A DNA stretch of 64,000 nucleotides from Pseudotabrizicola sp. (GTDB lineage Bacteria; Pseudomonadota; Alphaproteobacteria; Rhodobacterales; Rhodobacteraceae). Under the pieces are notes generated by a model that was not told where the DNA came from, made no database searches, and was given only the letters and a program-made list of their open reading frames with translations. The position numbers and the translations under genes are program-made. Every line of letters starts with the position of its first letter. Position 1 is the first letter of the stretch. Positions 8,423-18,514 of this stretch are shown here, piece after piece. The DNA lies in assembly GCF_030656345.1 (NCBI RefSeq), contig NZ_JAUSNR010000019.1, positions 310,001 through 374,000 of the forward strand, read 5' to 3'.

Positions 8423-8450
8423 TTGTCTAACTCACTATACAACTAGACAA
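8423..8450. promoter_or_regulatory. Palindromic operator candidate in the phnG-phnF divergent gap
   Basis: TTGTCTA and TAGACAA form a perfect 7 bp inverted repeat with 14 bases between the arms; inside it a third related word, TATACAA (8436-8442), lies in direct repeat with the right arm. HutC-subfamily GntR regulators such as PhnF bind short AT-containing palindromes of this kind. It lies about 50 bases before phnF and 24 before phnG, so the neighbouring PhnF is the obvious ligand and would control both directions. Inference from position and symmetry. Confidence 0.5.
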
Positions 8451-8501
8451 ATACTAGCCCGCAACCGAAACCCCCGCAACCCGGCAAGGCGTGAAATTTT
8501 C

Positions 8502-9227
8502 ATGACAGACCCCACCCGCACGGCTTTGTGGACCTCCATTGCCGAAACCCTTTCGGCCGAGATTGCCAAGGGCCACTACCGGCCCGGCGACAAACTCCCG
8601 ACCGAGGCGCAGCTGTCGGTGCGCTTCGGGGTGAACCGGCACACGGTGCGGCACGCGGTCCAGTCTTTGGTGCAGGCGGGCACTTTGCATTCGCGGCGGG
8701 GGTCGGGCGTTTTCGTGATGCTGCAGCCTACCGACTATCCGCTGGGCCTGCGGGTGCGGTTCCATCAGAACATCGCCGCCTCTGGCCGGACCGCCTCACG
8801 CCAGTTCAACCGGCTGGAAACGCGGGGCTGTGACGCGGGCGAGGCAGAGGCGTTGGGTCTGACAGCCGGCGCGCCGGTTCATGTGGTCGAGGGGGTCTCG
8901 ATGGCGGACGGACAGCCGGTTGCCGTGTTCCGGTCGGTGTTTCCAGCGGGCCGGTTTCCTGACCTGCTGACCCATGCGGCGAAGACCCCGTCGATCACGG
9001 CGGCCTTGTCGGCCTGCGGCGTGGCGGATTATACCCGGCGGTCAACCCGGATCACGGCGCGGCTGGCCAATGCGGTACAGGCGGTCGCCCTGCGGCTGGC
9101 CGAGGGGGCGGCAATTCTGCGGTCAGAAGCGGTGAACGTCGACCCCGCGGGCCAGCCGGTCGAATACGGGCTGGCCTGGTTTGCCGGCGACCGGGTCACG
9201 CTGACCCACGCGCCGGACCAGCCTTAG
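8502..9227 (+). CDS. phnF: PhnF, GntR/HutC-family regulator of phosphonate genes
   Basis: The 241-residue protein has an N-terminal winged helix-turn-helix (residues about 10-75; [20 protein letters not shown] then [10 protein letters not shown]) and a C-terminal UTRA-type ligand domain, the layout of HutC-subfamily GntR repressors. It is divergent from phnG, with a palindrome between the genes, so it probably represses the phn operon until a phosphonate or pathway intermediate binds. The start is the ATG giving [10 protein letters not shown]; the open frame extends upstream into the operator region, which argues against an earlier start. Its stop codon overlaps the end of the convergent acyltransferase gene. 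Confidence 0.92.
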   Translation: MTDPTRTALWTSIAETLSAEIAKGHYRPGDKLPTEAQLSVRFGVNRHTVRHAVQSLVQAGTLHSRRGSGVFVMLQPTDYPLGLRVRFHQNIAASGRTASRQFNRLETRGCDAGEAEALGLTAGAPVHVVEGVSMADGQPVAVFRSVFPAGRFPDLLTHAAKTPSITAALSACGVADYTRRSTRITARLANAVQAVALRLAEGAAILRSEAVNVDPAGQPVEYGLAWFAGDRVTLTHAPDQP

Positions 9228-9841
9228 CCGCTGTATTTGTCCAGAAATGCCTCAGCCTTCATACCGCGAAAATCTGGCAGCGCTGCGCGCAGCCGGTCGT
9301 GGTCCCAGTCCCACCACGCCAGCGCCAGCAGTCGCGCGGCGATCTCGGTCGGAAAGCGGGGGCGCAGCGGGGTGGCAGGCACACCGGCCACAATCGTATA
9401 GGGCGGGACATCACGGGTCACGACCGCACCCGCAGCGATGACCGCCCCAGCACCGATGGTCACATCGGGCCGGATGATCGCGCCATGCCCGATCCAGCTG
9501 TCAGGGCCGATGACCGTGCGGCGGCTTTGGCGGCGCTCAAAAAACGCGGCGTCATCTGTCGCGTCATCCCAGTAATAGCTGGACCGATAGACAAAATGGT
9601 GCAGGCTGGCATGGTCCATCGGGTGATCGGTCGGGCCGATCCGGACCATCGCCGCAATATTGGCAAATTTGCCCACGGTCGTATTGGCAATATCGGCCAG
9701 CCGGTCGCAATAGGCATAATCCTCGAAACTGGAATTGAGGATGCGGCTGTCGGCCCCAACCTCGACCCAGGCCCCCAACCGACTGTTCACAATTTGGCAC
9801 CCCGGATGGATGAGCGGTTCAGTGGCAGAGAGTTTGGGCAT
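9224..9841 (-). CDS. Phosphonate-associated hexapeptide-repeat acyltransferase
   Basis: The 205-residue protein is a left-handed beta-helix acyltransferase: imperfect hexapeptides run from about residue 15 to 165 (for example [20 protein letters not shown]) with the loop [12 protein letters not shown] that carries the likely catalytic histidine in xenobiotic acetyltransferases. Members of this type recur in C-P lyase operons. Acetylation of aminophosphonates, in analogy to PhnO (a different fold), is a guess. It is last in the phnC-D-E1-E2 unit, 96 bases after phnE2. An ATG 14 codons upstream (9883) is possible but has no better ribosome binding site. Confidence 0.85.
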   Translation of the reverse strand: MPKLSATEPLIHPGCQIVNSRLGAWVEVGADSRILNSSFEDYAYCDRLADIANTTVGKFANIAAMVRIGPTDHPMDHASLHHFVYRSSYYWDDATDDAAFFERRQSRRTVIGPDSWIGHGAIIRPDVTIGAGAVIAAGAVVTRDVPPYTIVAGVPATPLRPRFPTEIAARLLALAWWDWDHDRLRAALPDFRGMKAEAFLDKYSG

Positions 9842-9937
9842 CAGGAGCGCCTTTGTAACACAGGGGGGAGGAGACAGTGGCATGCAATATCAATGCTTTG
9901 TCTGGCAGCATCAAGATTTTCTCACCGGCTTCCGGCC

Positions 9938-11257
9938 CTACTCCCCCTTGATCAGCTTGCGGCGCAGCCAGCCCGACAGCGTGTCCATCGCCATCACCAT
10001 CAGCACGATCAGCGTCATGTAATAGGCGACCTCTTCCCAGTCTTTCTGGGTCTGGATCGCCTGCGTCAGCAGCAAGCCGATCCCGCCACCGACAATCGCA
10101 CCGATCACCGTGGCGCTGCGGGTGTTGGATTCCAGGTAGTACAGCACTTGGCTGATCAGCACCGGCGTCACCTGCGGGATCACGCCAAAGCGGGCGCGCA
10201 GCAGGCTGTTGGCCCCGGTGGACCGCACACCTTCGACCTGCTTTTCGTCAATATTCTCCAGCGCTTCGGAAAACATCTTGCCGAAAGATCCGGTGTCGGT
10301 GATCAGGATCGCCAGCGCGCCGGTCATCGGGCCGGGACCAAAGGCGCGGGACAGGATGATGGTCCAGATCAGGCCATCGACACCGCGGATAAAGTCGAAC
10401 ACCCGGCGGAAGGCGAAACGCAGCGGGCCCAGCGGGTTGAAGTTGCTGGCCGCCAGAAACCCCAGCGGCAGCGCGATGATCGCGGCCCCCATAGTGCCAA
10501 GGAATGCCATCAAAATCGTCTCGAACAAGGCCCAGAACACATCGGAATGCCGCCACATCTTGTTGGTCCAGAATTCACTGACCATATAGCCGAAGTTGCT
10601 GCGGGCAGGATCAACCCGGTCTGCTGACACCGCCAGCGCGGCCAGCTCCAGCGGGCCCTTGCCCGCGAACGGGCTGTCGAGGGTGAAAAAGAACAGCTCC
10701 CACCCGGCCTGATATTTGAAGGTCTCCACCTTGGACCGGGTATAATTGAACCGCCCCGCCGGGGTGGTCACCGCGACGCGGGTGTTGCTGGCGTTGATCC
10801 ACTCGGGCAGGGGTTCCGGGGCAGTCAGCGCCAGACCGTTGTCCTGCGGACGAATGTCGATGGTGCCATAGCCGGGCACGACCATGCGTGCGCCATCGCC
10901 ATCATAGGTGACAACATGCCCGGTGCCGAGGTCGATGGTGGTGACATCGCCATCCACCGAAACCCAGTCCGGATAGGTGCCCGGCGGATAGGCCCCCTTG
11001 GCCTCCCCCTCAACCGCGGCTGTCACCGCGCCGGTGCGGTTGTCGCGGGTGATGTGGGTTTTGTGGGTCCAGAAATCCGACAGCAGGATCGCGGCATTGT
11101 CCATCCGGGCGCGCGATGCCAGACCGGCCAGATCGAAGGCCACAGCGGTATACAGCAGATACAGCAGGATCACGCCGGGCAGGGCAAAGGCCATCAGGCG
11201 CTTGCGGGCAAAGCCTGCGGTGATCTGTGCGGTCAGATTGGTATCAACAGCGGCCAT
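9938..11257 (-). CDS. phnE: PhnE2, phosphonate ABC transporter permease
   Basis: This 439-residue protein is the second, longer PhnE of the importer. It has one N-terminal membrane helix (residues about 20-45), then a hydrophilic segment of roughly 170 residues that should lie in the periplasm, then the permease domain with about five helices and the EAA-type loop EALENIDEKQVEGVRSTGA near residue 345. The start follows the phnE1 stop after one base. The periplasmic insert separates it from PhnE1 and may contact PhnD; I cannot name its fold. Confidence 0.92.
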   Translation of the reverse strand: MAAVDTNLTAQITAGFARKRLMAFALPGVILLYLLYTAVAFDLAGLASRARMDNAAILLSDFWTHKTHITRDNRTGAVTAAVEGEAKGAYPPGTYPDWVSVDGDVTTIDLGTGHVVTYDGDGARMVVPGYGTIDIRPQDNGLALTAPEPLPEWINASNTRVAVTTPAGRFNYTRSKVETFKYQAGWELFFFTLDSPFAGKGPLELAALAVSADRVDPARSNFGYMVSEFWTNKMWRHSDVFWALFETILMAFLGTMGAAIIALPLGFLAASNFNPLGPLRFAFRRVFDFIRGVDGLIWTIILSRAFGPGPMTGALAILITDTGSFGKMFSEALENIDEKQVEGVRSTGANSLLRARFGVIPQVTPVLISQVLYYLESNTRSATVIGAIVGGGIGLLLTQAIQTQKDWEEVAYYMTLIVLMVMAMDTLSGWLRRKLIKGE

Positions 11258-11258
11258 G

Positions 11259-12137
11259 TCAGCGCCCCTTTACCAGACGGTTGCGGAAATGGTCCGACGT
11301 GCGGTCGATCACAACGATGGCCGCGAACAGCAGCAGGAAGATCGCCACCACCTGATCGTAACGGCCCTGACCCCATTGCATCGCAAGCTTCAGATCGTAA
11401 CCAATGCCGCCTTCGCCCACAAAACCAAGGATGGCCGAGGCGCGGACGTTGATTTCAAACCGCAGCAGCGCATAGGACAGCCAGTTGGGTGCGACCTGCG
11501 GAATCACCCCCAGCCACATCCGCTGGGTCCAGCTGGCCCCCACCGATTGCAGCCCCTCAACCGGCTTCAGATCGGCGTTTTCCGCCACTTCAGAGAATAA
11601 TTTGCCCAAAGCGCCCCCGGTATGCAGCGCAATTGCAATCACCGCAGGCACCGGGCCGCCGCCCAGAATGTAGATCAGCACCAGCGCGATCACGATTTCC
11701 GGAATGGCGCGCAACGCGTCCATGCTGCGCCGGAACAGCGGAATCATCCGGGGCCATCGGGCCAGCCCGCGGGTGGCCAGCAAAGACAGCGCCATGGCAG
11801 CAAGCCCGCCCAGCAGCGTGGCGACGGCGGCGATGTTCAGCGTCTCGATCAGCGAGGGGATGTGCTTGACGAACAGCGCCGGGATCAGCGCGCGCTTCTC
11901 CCATGCCTCGGCCACCACTTCCGACGGGAATTCAAAGACATTGAGGATACCATTCCAGAACCCGCCCGCGTTGCGGCTGTCGGCCAGAATCCAGCCCGAT
12001 GCCATGGTGGCAATGAACAGCGCCAGCAGAATGCCACCATACATGCGCTTGCGGCGCACCATCTCCAGATAGCTGTCCTGAATGCTGGCGGTGTCGGGGC
12101 GCTTTCCCCGCTCTGGCCCAAAGGCGATATCAACCAT
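11259..12137 (-). CDS. phnE: PhnE1, phosphonate ABC transporter permease
   Basis: The 292-residue permease has about six membrane helices and the loop SEVAENADLKPVEGLQSVGA near residue 210 that contacts the PhnC ATPase. It pairs with the longer PhnE2 encoded immediately downstream, so the channel is probably a heterodimer. The start is the ATG giving MVDIAFGPERG; an upstream ATG (12179) would put the start inside the terminator-like hairpin after phnD. Expression is likely lower than that of phnD because of that hairpin. Confidence 0.92.
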   Translation of the reverse strand: MVDIAFGPERGKRPDTASIQDSYLEMVRRKRMYGGILLALFIATMASGWILADSRNAGGFWNGILNVFEFPSEVVAEAWEKRALIPALFVKHIPSLIETLNIAAVATLLGGLAAMALSLLATRGLARWPRMIPLFRRSMDALRAIPEIVIALVLIYILGGGPVPAVIAIALHTGGALGKLFSEVAENADLKPVEGLQSVGASWTQRMWLGVIPQVAPNWLSYALLRFEINVRASAILGFVGEGGIGYDLKLAMQWGQGRYDQVVAIFLLLFAAIVVIDRTSDHFRNRLVKGR

Positions 12138-12160
12138 GCCGTGACCCCAAAATCTGGCCC

Positions 12161-12197
12161 AAAAAAAGTGCCGGGCCACCCATGGGGCGGCCCGGCA
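12161..12197 (-). terminator. Intercistronic terminator-like hairpin between phnD and phnE1
   Basis: Arms of 9 bp (TGCCGGGCC / GGCCCGGCA) enclose an 11-base loop that can pair further (CCC with GGG). In the direction of transcription the stem is followed by one C and seven Ts, the full form of an intrinsic terminator. It lies between two genes of one transporter operon, so it should let only part of the transcripts through and protect the phnD message from 3' decay, giving an excess of binding protein over permease. Confidence 0.8.
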
Positions 12198-12212
12198 GAT
12201 CGCTCTTGGAAA

Positions 12213-13112
12213 TTACATGCCTTCTTGCAGCTTGCGGGCGGCGATGATGCCAAGGTAGGCGTCATGGGTGACGGGAACCAGATCCAGCGCATCCCCGTGC
12301 GACAGGGCATAGGCGCAGGTCGGATCATCCTGCCACATGGTGTCGGTGATCGCGATGACCTTGGCCCTTACGTCATCTGGCAGGGCCTTGCGGATCACGA
12401 ACGGGCCTTCCGGGATCAGTTTCGACCGCCAGATCTCGACAATATTGTTCATGTCGACAAGCCCGGCATCAGCGGCCTTGCGGAAAGCGCCGGAGTTGTA
12501 GCCGTCTTCCCAGTCACCGAGGCCGTCAGCCCAGCTTACCGCAGCGTCAAAGTCACCATTGGCGACACCAACAATGGATTGCTCATGGCCGCCCGACATT
12601 TTGACGTCGGAGAAATAGGCGTCCAGCGGGCCGTAGGCGTCCATCAGCTCGGCACCGGGGACCAGGTAGCCCGAGGTGGAGTTCGGGTCGGCGAAGGCAA
12701 AGGATTTGCCCTTTGCGTCTTCCATCGAGGTGATGCCGCTGTCAGTGCGGGCAAACCCGATAGCGTAATATCCGGTGGACCCGTCAATATTTTGCTTGGT
12801 CAGAACCGGCTCAACAGCTTCCGGGTTGTTCAGGTAGATCTTGGCATAGGCAGAAGCCCCCAGACCGGCGAAGTCGATGGTGCCGCCCAGCATACCCTGA
12901 ACCACGCCGTCATAATCCGCCGGGGTGAAGATCTTGACCGGAACGCCAAGCGCCTCTTCAATCTTGACGCGGAAGCATTCGTTGGAGGTCATCCGGTCCT
13001 GGGCGTTTTCGCCGCCAAGGATGCCGATGTTAAAGCCGGTGATGGCGTCTTGTGCCATGGCAGTGCCGGCCAGCGCGGTCGAGGCGATGAGGGAAAGGAG
13101 CAGCGGTTTCAT
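12213..13112 (-). CDS. phnD: PhnD, periplasmic phosphonate-binding protein
   Basis: PhnD captures phosphonates in the periplasm and delivers them to PhnE1E2-PhnC. The 299-residue precursor has a clear signal peptide (MKPLLLSLIASTALAGTAMA, cleavage before QDA). The mature part has family features: NIGILGGENAQDR, GGTIDFAGLGASAYAKI and DPNSTSGYLVPG, where the serine-threonine-serine run lines the phosphonate pocket in PhnD proteins. It starts 23 bases after phnC with AAGGG upstream. Confidence 0.95.
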   Translation of the reverse strand: MKPLLLSLIASTALAGTAMAQDAITGFNIGILGGENAQDRMTSNECFRVKIEEALGVPVKIFTPADYDGVVQGMLGGTIDFAGLGASAYAKIYLNNPEAVEPVLTKQNIDGSTGYYAIGFARTDSGITSMEDAKGKSFAFADPNSTSGYLVPGAELMDAYGPLDAYFSDVKMSGGHEQSIVGVANGDFDAAVSWADGLGDWEDGYNSGAFRKAADAGLVDMNNIVEIWRSKLIPEGPFVIRKALPDDVRAKVIAITDTMWQDDPTCAYALSHGDALDLVPVTHDAYLGIIAARKLQEGM

Positions 13113-13135
13113 GGAATGGCCCTTTTGGTTGAGGA

Positions 13136-13954
13136 TCAGGAAAGCATCAGGTCCGCATAGTTGCGGTCCGCCGTGGTATCGGCCGGGATCGCGGTCGAGG
13201 TTGCGGATTCGTTGAACGAGGCATCGGCACCGTAAATGTCGCGGGCAACGCCGGTAGACAGCTGTTCCGGCGTGCCATCAAACACGATGCGGCCGTCGCG
13301 CATGCCGATCACCCGGTCGCAATAGCGCCGCGCGGTATCGAGTGTGTGCAGGTTGGCGATGACCATGCGGCCATCCTCGACATTGATGCGCTTCAGCGCG
13401 TCCATCACGATCTGCGCGTTCATCGGGTCAAGGCTGGCGATGGGTTCGTCCGCCAGAATGATCTTGGGGTCCTGCATCAGCGCCCGCGCAATGGCGACGC
13501 GCTGCTGCTGGCCACCCGAAAGCGCCTCGGCCCGTTTGGGGGCCTGTTCGGCGATGCCAAGCCGGTCGAGGATTTCAAGCGCGCGCAGAATGTCGGCGCG
13601 GGGCCACAGGTTGAACATGGTCTGCGTGGTGGACCGGCGGTTCAGGATGCCGTGCAGCACGTTTGACGCCACATCCATACGCGGCACCAGATTGAACTGC
13701 TGAAAGATCATCGCGCACTGGCTTTGCCAGGCCCGGGACTTCGCCCCGCGCAGGGCCAGAATATCGGTGCCGTCAACGATGATCTGGCCGGATGTGGCGT
13801 CGGTCAGCCGGTTCATCATCCGCAGAAAGGTGGACTTGCCCGCACCTGACCGTCCGATGATGCCGACGAAGGCCGGGCCGTTGACGGAAAAGCTGACCCG
13901 GTCAACTGCGGCTTTGGTTCCGAACATCCGGGTTACGTCTTTCACGTCCAGCAT
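13136..13954 (-). CDS. phnC: PhnC, phosphonate ABC transporter ATPase
   Basis: The 272-residue ATPase powers phosphonate import. Walker [10 protein letters not shown] (near residue 34), Q-loop [16 protein letters not shown], signature [15 protein letters not shown] and Walker [14 protein letters not shown] are intact, and the [14 protein letters not shown] switch region is typical of PhnC. It is the first gene of the uptake operon; the 88-base gap to the mutS 3' end must hold the promoter, but I found no convincing Pho box or copy of the phnF palindrome there. Confidence 0.95.
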   Translation of the reverse strand: MLDVKDVTRMFGTKAAVDRVSFSVNGPAFVGIIGRSGAGKSTFLRMMNRLTDATSGQIIVDGTDILALRGAKSRAWQSQCAMIFQQFNLVPRMDVASNVLHGILNRRSTTQTMFNLWPRADILRALEILDRLGIAEQAPKRAEALSGGQQQRVAIARALMQDPKIILADEPIASLDPMNAQIVMDALKRINVEDGRMVIANLHTLDTARRYCDRVIGMRDGRIVFDGTPEQLSTGVARDIYGADASFNESATSTAIPADTTADRNYADLMLS

Positions 13955-14042
13955 ATGGCAGCCCCCAATTCACTTGGGCGCTGCATAGGGGGCCTGTGTG
14001 ACGGCTGGTCTGCGCGGCGGTGAAACTTTCGTAACGAAGCGG

Positions 14043-16670
14043 CTACAGCAGCTGTTTCAGATCATAAACCAGCCGCAGAGCGTCAATCGGGGTCAGCTCA
14101 TCCGGGCTGATGCCTTGCAGCCGCGCTTCCACCGCAGAGGTTTTGGCGGCGGGCTTCGCGGCTTGCGCAGGCGCGGCACGAAACAACGGCAGATCGTCGA
14201 TCAGCGCCATCTGCTTGCCGCCGTCGCGGTCGCCCTTTTCCAGCGCTTCCAGCACCGTCTTCGCCCGGTCCACCACCGATTGCGGCAACCCGGCCAGCCG
14301 CGCGACCTGCACGCCATAACTGCGATCAGCGGCGCCTTTGCGCACCTCGTGCAGAAAGATCACGTCGCCTTCCCATTCCTTGACCGCAACGGTGGCGTTC
14401 TCCACCCCCGCCAGCTTGCCCGCCAGCGCCGTCATCTCATGGTAATGCGTGGCAAACAGCGCGCGGCAGCGGTTGGTCTCGTGCAGATGTTCCAGCGTGG
14501 CCCAGGCAATCGACAACCCGTCATAGGTCGCCGTGCCCCGCCCGATTTCATCAAGGATCACCAGCGCACGGTCGTCGGCCTGATTGAGGATGGCAGCGGT
14601 TTCCACCATCTCGACCATAAAGGTCGACCGCCCCCGCGCCAGATCATCGGCGGCACCCACCCGGCTGAACAATTGGCTGACCATCCCGATATGGGCACTG
14701 GTCGCGGGCACAAAGCTGCCCGCCTGCGCCAGCAGGGCAATCAGCGCATTCTGCCGCAGAAAAGTGGACTTACCCGCCATGTTAGGCCCGGTCAGCAGCC
14801 AGATCGCCGGGGTGCTCGCCCCGGTCAGCGCGCAGTCATTGGCCACGAACGGCCCCGCGCCCTGCCGTTTCAGCGCGCGTTCCACCACCGGATGCCGACC
14901 GCCGGTGATGGCAAAGGCGTGGCTGTCGTCGACGGTCGGTTCGGCCCAGTCTTCCGCCATCGCCAGATCAGCAAAAGCGCTGGCCAGATCAATTTCCGCC
15001 AATGCCCGCGCCGTGGCCCCAATGGGGCCGGACTGCGCCATGATCGCCTGTTTCAGGCTGTCATAGTGTCGCTTTTCAATCTCAAGCGCGTGGTTGCCTG
15101 CGTTCAGAATGCGGGTTTCAATCGCGTTCAGATCAACGGTGGTAAAGCGCACCTGCCCGGCTGTGGTCTGGCGGTGGATGAACAGCTCGGGCTTGGCGCG
15201 CATGGCGTCTTCGTGGGTGGTCGTCACCTCAATAAAGTAGCCCAGCACGTTGTTATGCTTGATCTTCAGCCCCGGCACGCCCGCAGCTTCCGCATAGTCG
15301 GCCTGCATCTTGCCGATCACAGACCGGCCTTCATCCCGCAGGGTGCGGACCTCATCCAGTTCTGTGTCGTATCCCGTGGCGATAAAGCCGCCATCGCGCG
15401 CCAGCAGCGGCGGTTCGGCCACCAGTGCGGCGTCCAGAAGGCTGACCAGATCGTCATGGCCCAGCAGCGCACCCGCCGCATCAGTCAGCAGATCGGGTGC
15501 CCCCTGCAACAGCGGGTGCAGCGCCCCGGCCTGCGCCAGCCCGGTGCGGATCGCGGCCAGATCCCGCGGACCGCCCCGGTCCAGCGCCAGCCGCGACAGC
15601 GCGCGGTCAATGTCCGGCACGCGGCGCAGATGGCCGCGCAGATCTTCCCGCAACCGACCCTGTTCCAGCAAAAACCGCACCGATGCGTGCCGGGTCCGTA
15701 TCGTCGGCAGATCGCAGGACGGGGCAGACAGCCGCCGTTCCAGCAGCCGCGCCCCTGCCGGAGTGACCGTCCGGTCCACCGCCAACAAAAGCGAGCCTTC
15801 GCGCCCGCCCGACAGCGCCTGCGTCAGTTCCAGATTGCGGCGGGTGGCGAAATCGATCTGCACAGCACCCCCAGCACTTTCCCGCACCGGCGGGCGCAGC
15901 AGGGGCAGTTTGCCACGCTGGGTCAGATCGAGGTAATCGACCAGCGCCCCCATCGCCGACACCTCGGCCCGGTCAAAGCTGCCAAAGGCATCCAGCGACG
16001 ATACCGCAAACAACGCACAAAGCCGCTTTTCCGCAGAAACAGAGTCGAAACTCCCGCGAGACAGCGGCGTCAGCGCCGCCCCCATATCCTGCGCAATCGC
16101 CGCAAGATCGCGCTCCTGCGCCTCGCTCACCAGAACCTCACGCGGGGCAAGCCGCGCCAGTTCCGGCGACAGCCGCGCCATCGGGCAGGGGATCACCCGC
16201 AATTCACCCGTGGAAATATCGGCCCAGGCCAGCGCCGCCTGATCCCGCACTTCCGACCAGGCGCACAGATAATTGTGCCGCCGGGCATCCAGCAGCGCAT
16301 CTTCGGTCAGCGTGCCCGGCGTCACCAGCCGCACCACATCGCGTTTCACCACCGATTTTGATCCGCGCTTTTTCGCCTCGGCCGGGTCTTCCAGCTGTTC
16401 GGCGATGGCCACGCGAAAGCCTTTGCGGATCAGCGTCAGCAGATAGCCCTCGGCCGCATGAACCGGCACCCCGCACATCGGAATCGGCTCGCCCTGATGA
16501 AAACCGCGCTTGGTCAGCGCGATATCCAGCGCCTGCGCCGCCGCCAGCGCGTCGTCGAAAAACATCTCGTAGAAATCGCCCATGCGGTAAAACAGCAGGG
16601 CCCCGGGATTGGCCTGCCGGATCTCAAGATATTGCGCCATCATCGGCGTGACTGGATCGTCCTGCGGCAC
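14043..16670 (-). CDS. mutS: MutS DNA mismatch recognition protein
   Basis: MutS scans DNA for mismatches and recruits MutL. The 875-residue protein shows the mismatch-reading F33-x-E35 in MGDFYEMFF, connector and lever domains, and a C-terminal ATPase with Walker [15 protein letters not shown] and Walker [17 protein letters not shown]. The start is a GTG giving [23 protein letters not shown] inside could also serve. Full length is normal. It is the conserved right-hand neighbour of the phn island. Confidence 0.97.
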   Translation of the reverse strand: MPQDDPVTPMMAQYLEIRQANPGALLFYRMGDFYEMFFDDALAAAQALDIALTKRGFHQGEPIPMCGVPVHAAEGYLLTLIRKGFRVAIAEQLEDPAEAKKRGSKSVVKRDVVRLVTPGTLTEDALLDARRHNYLCAWSEVRDQAALAWADISTGELRVIPCPMARLSPELARLAPREVLVSEAQERDLAAIAQDMGAALTPLSRGSFDSVSAEKRLCALFAVSSLDAFGSFDRAEVSAMGALVDYLDLTQRGKLPLLRPPVRESAGGAVQIDFATRRNLELTQALSGGREGSLLLAVDRTVTPAGARLLERRLSAPSCDLPTIRTRHASVRFLLEQGRLREDLRGHLRRVPDIDRALSRLALDRGGPRDLAAIRTGLAQAGALHPLLQGAPDLLTDAAGALLGHDDLVSLLDAALVAEPPLLARDGGFIATGYDTELDEVRTLRDEGRSVIGKMQADYAEAAGVPGLKIKHNNVLGYFIEVTTTHEDAMRAKPELFIHRQTTAGQVRFTTVDLNAIETRILNAGNHALEIEKRHYDSLKQAIMAQSGPIGATARALAEIDLASAFADLAMAEDWAEPTVDDSHAFAITGGRHPVVERALKRQGAGPFVANDCALTGASTPAIWLLTGPNMAGKSTFLRQNALIALLAQAGSFVPATSAHIGMVSQLFSRVGAADDLARGRSTFMVEMVETAAILNQADDRALVILDEIGRGTATYDGLSIAWATLEHLHETNRCRALFATHYHEMTALAGKLAGVENATVAVKEWEGDVIFLHEVRKGAADRSYGVQVARLAGLPQSVVDRAKTVLEALEKGDRDGGKQMALIDDLPLFRAAPAQAAKPAAKTSAVEARLQGISPDELTPIDALRLVYDLKQLL

Positions 16671-16795
16671 CTGTGGCCCCCTTGCTGCGCGCCGACCCTA
16701 CAAAACCGGCGCGGTGGGGGGAAGGCCTATCCCTCTGGACCTGCGGGGGGTGCGTGGTAGGGTGCGGAAAAGTGCAGGCGGGTCGGGGGACGAAG

Positions 16796-18514
16796 GTGCG
16801 CAATCAGGCTGACCATGCGGCAGAGCCAGAGGCGCTGTTCCTGAACCCCGCGCGCGACCCCGGTGTCGGCTTCGTGGTGCCCCCCGCGTTCTGGTGGCAC
16901 CTGCGCGACCGGGGCGTGATCGAAGGCTTTGCGGCGTCAGACGATGAGGCCATGAACACGCGGATCGAGGCGCATCTGCGGCAGGTCAAACGGCACCGCG
17001 CCTTTACCCAGGTGGCCGAGGTGAATGTGGTGCCGGTGCTGCTGGAGGATGCGGCGTTCCGCAAATCTTATGCGACGGCGGGCGGCAAGGCATTGCTGAA
17101 CGGTGCGGCGGGCGCGCGATTGCTGAACCGTTTTGGCTGGGACCGGCCCGGAATGGATGCCGAAGCCGCGCTGGGCCGGTATTTCGCGGACTGTCAGGCG
17201 GTGAATGCGGGCGCAGTCCTGCCGCTGGGGGTGGTGCCTGATGGCGTTGATTTCGCCATCGATTGCCGCAACACCTTCAACTACTTCCACTTTCTGACCG
17301 AAACCCTCAGCCAGCTTTGTGTGCTGGACGGGATGGCGTTTACGGGCCGGGTGTTCATCCATTTCCCCAACCACCCCGAAAAAACCCGCACCTTTGTGCG
17401 CGGCTTCATCGACGCGCTGTTTCCCGAACTCGCCGGGCGTGTGGTGCTGGAACGCGCGCCCAAAGACTACACGCGCGTGCTGTCGGCCTTCAGCTTTCAG
17501 TGGACCTATTTCCAGATGCCGCCCTCGGTCATCGGCTCACTGGACGGGCTGGCGCAGTCGGATCTGTCCTGGCACGGGCACCGCGCCACGCGCAGCAGCC
17601 GCGCGGTTCTGGCGATGAACACGGTGGAAAGCACGCTGCTGGCTTTGCGGGCGCGGGCGCTGCGGGCGATTGCAGGGCGCGATGTCAGCCATCTGCCAAA
17701 ACGCGTCTACATCACCCGCGCGTCGGGTCATGCCCGCGACCGCCAGATGCAGGGCGAAACGGCGCTGGTCGAATTGCTGGAAGCCTTCGGGTTCAAGGCA
17801 CTGGCGTTTGAGGATCTGACCCCGCTGGACCAGATCGCGCTGATGGCGGGGGCCGAGGTGATGGTGTCTGCCCATGGTGCAGGCTTTGCCAACATGCTGT
17901 TCGCCAGCCCGCAGTGCACGGTGATCGAGATCGGCACCCTGCAGACCGCGCAGATCCGCTGGGGCGATTTCTGGCCGGTCGCCCATGCATCACGCTGCCG
18001 CTATGTGTCCTTCATCGCCGATCACGCCTGCGATACCCCGCTGGAGGTGCCCGATTTCACGACCGCCGGAATCGTCCCGGTACGCCTGTCGGACAAGGGC
18101 CTTGGCCGCGTGATGGGTTTCGTCGCCGCACTCTGCGGCCACATCCCGCGCTTGCACCGCGCCGCAGATGTCACCCGTCTGGCCGGGCAACTGCTGCGCG
18201 CAGGCCATCCGGACCGGGCCGAGGTGATGCTGGCCCAGCACGCCGACATGCGTTCCGGCAATCTGGATCTGTGTCTGGCGCAGGCCGATCTGCACAAGGC
18301 GCGCGGGGAATGGCATGCAGAACTGATCGCGCTGCACGCGGCCTGGGCCGCCGACCCGACGCGCTGGCAGACGCTGGCGCAGGTGTTGTGGTGCGCACGG
18401 CGGATCGGCAACACCCCGGTACAAGTCTGGGCCATCCGGCTGTTGCAGGCCGAATTCCCCGACCGTATCGCCGACCTGGCCAAAGACCGCGACTGGGTGC
18501 AGCAGTTGCTTTGA
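16796..18514 (+). CDS. GT61-family glycosyltransferase with C-terminal helical repeat tail
   Basis: The 572-residue protein contains the DUF563/GT61 core at about residues 155-430: an FNYFHFLTETLSQ motif, KRVYITR, and the block AEVMVSAHGAGFANMLFASP followed by VIEIG. GT61 proteins transfer sugars onto glycans or proteins. Residues 470-572 are rich in alternating Ala/Leu helices (AEVMLAQHADMRSG and on) that look like TPR-type repeats. There is no polysaccharide gene beside it. The GTG start is preceded by GGGGGACGAA; the next ATG, 52 codons in, would cut into conserved sequence less than the core, so the start is uncertain. Confidence 0.8.
   Translation: MRNQADHAAEPEALFLNPARDPGVGFVVPPAFWWHLRDRGVIEGFAASDDEAMNTRIEAHLRQVKRHRAFTQVAEVNVVPVLLEDAAFRKSYATAGGKALLNGAAGARLLNRFGWDRPGMDAEAALGRYFADCQAVNAGAVLPLGVVPDGVDFAIDCRNTFNYFHFLTETLSQLCVLDGMAFTGRVFIHFPNHPEKTRTFVRGFIDALFPELAGRVVLERAPKDYTRVLSAFSFQWTYFQMPPSVIGSLDGLAQSDLSWHGHRATRSSRAVLAMNTVESTLLALRARALRAIAGRDVSHLPKRVYITRASGHARDRQMQGETALVELLEAFGFKALAFEDLTPLDQIALMAGAEVMVSAHGAGFANMLFASPQCTVIEIGTLQTAQIRWGDFWPVAHASRCRYVSFIADHACDTPLEVPDFTTAGIVPVRLSDKGLGRVMGFVAALCGHIPRLHRAADVTRLAGQLLRAGHPDRAEVMLAQHADMRSGNLDLCLAQADLHKARGEWHAELIALHAAWAADPTRWQTLAQVLWCARRIGNTPVQVWAIRLLQAEFPDRIADLAKDRDWVQQLL

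Noticed and set aside
13955-14042. Pho box or phnF palindrome before phnC
   Set aside because: Only a single half-like word (CCGTCAC) is present, with no second half at the right spacing.
13998-16361. A 787-codon open frame on the plus strand, antisense to mutS
   Set aside because: It is rich in His, Arg and Gln, has no domain, and lies fully opposite an intact mutS. High G+C removes stop codons from antisense frames.
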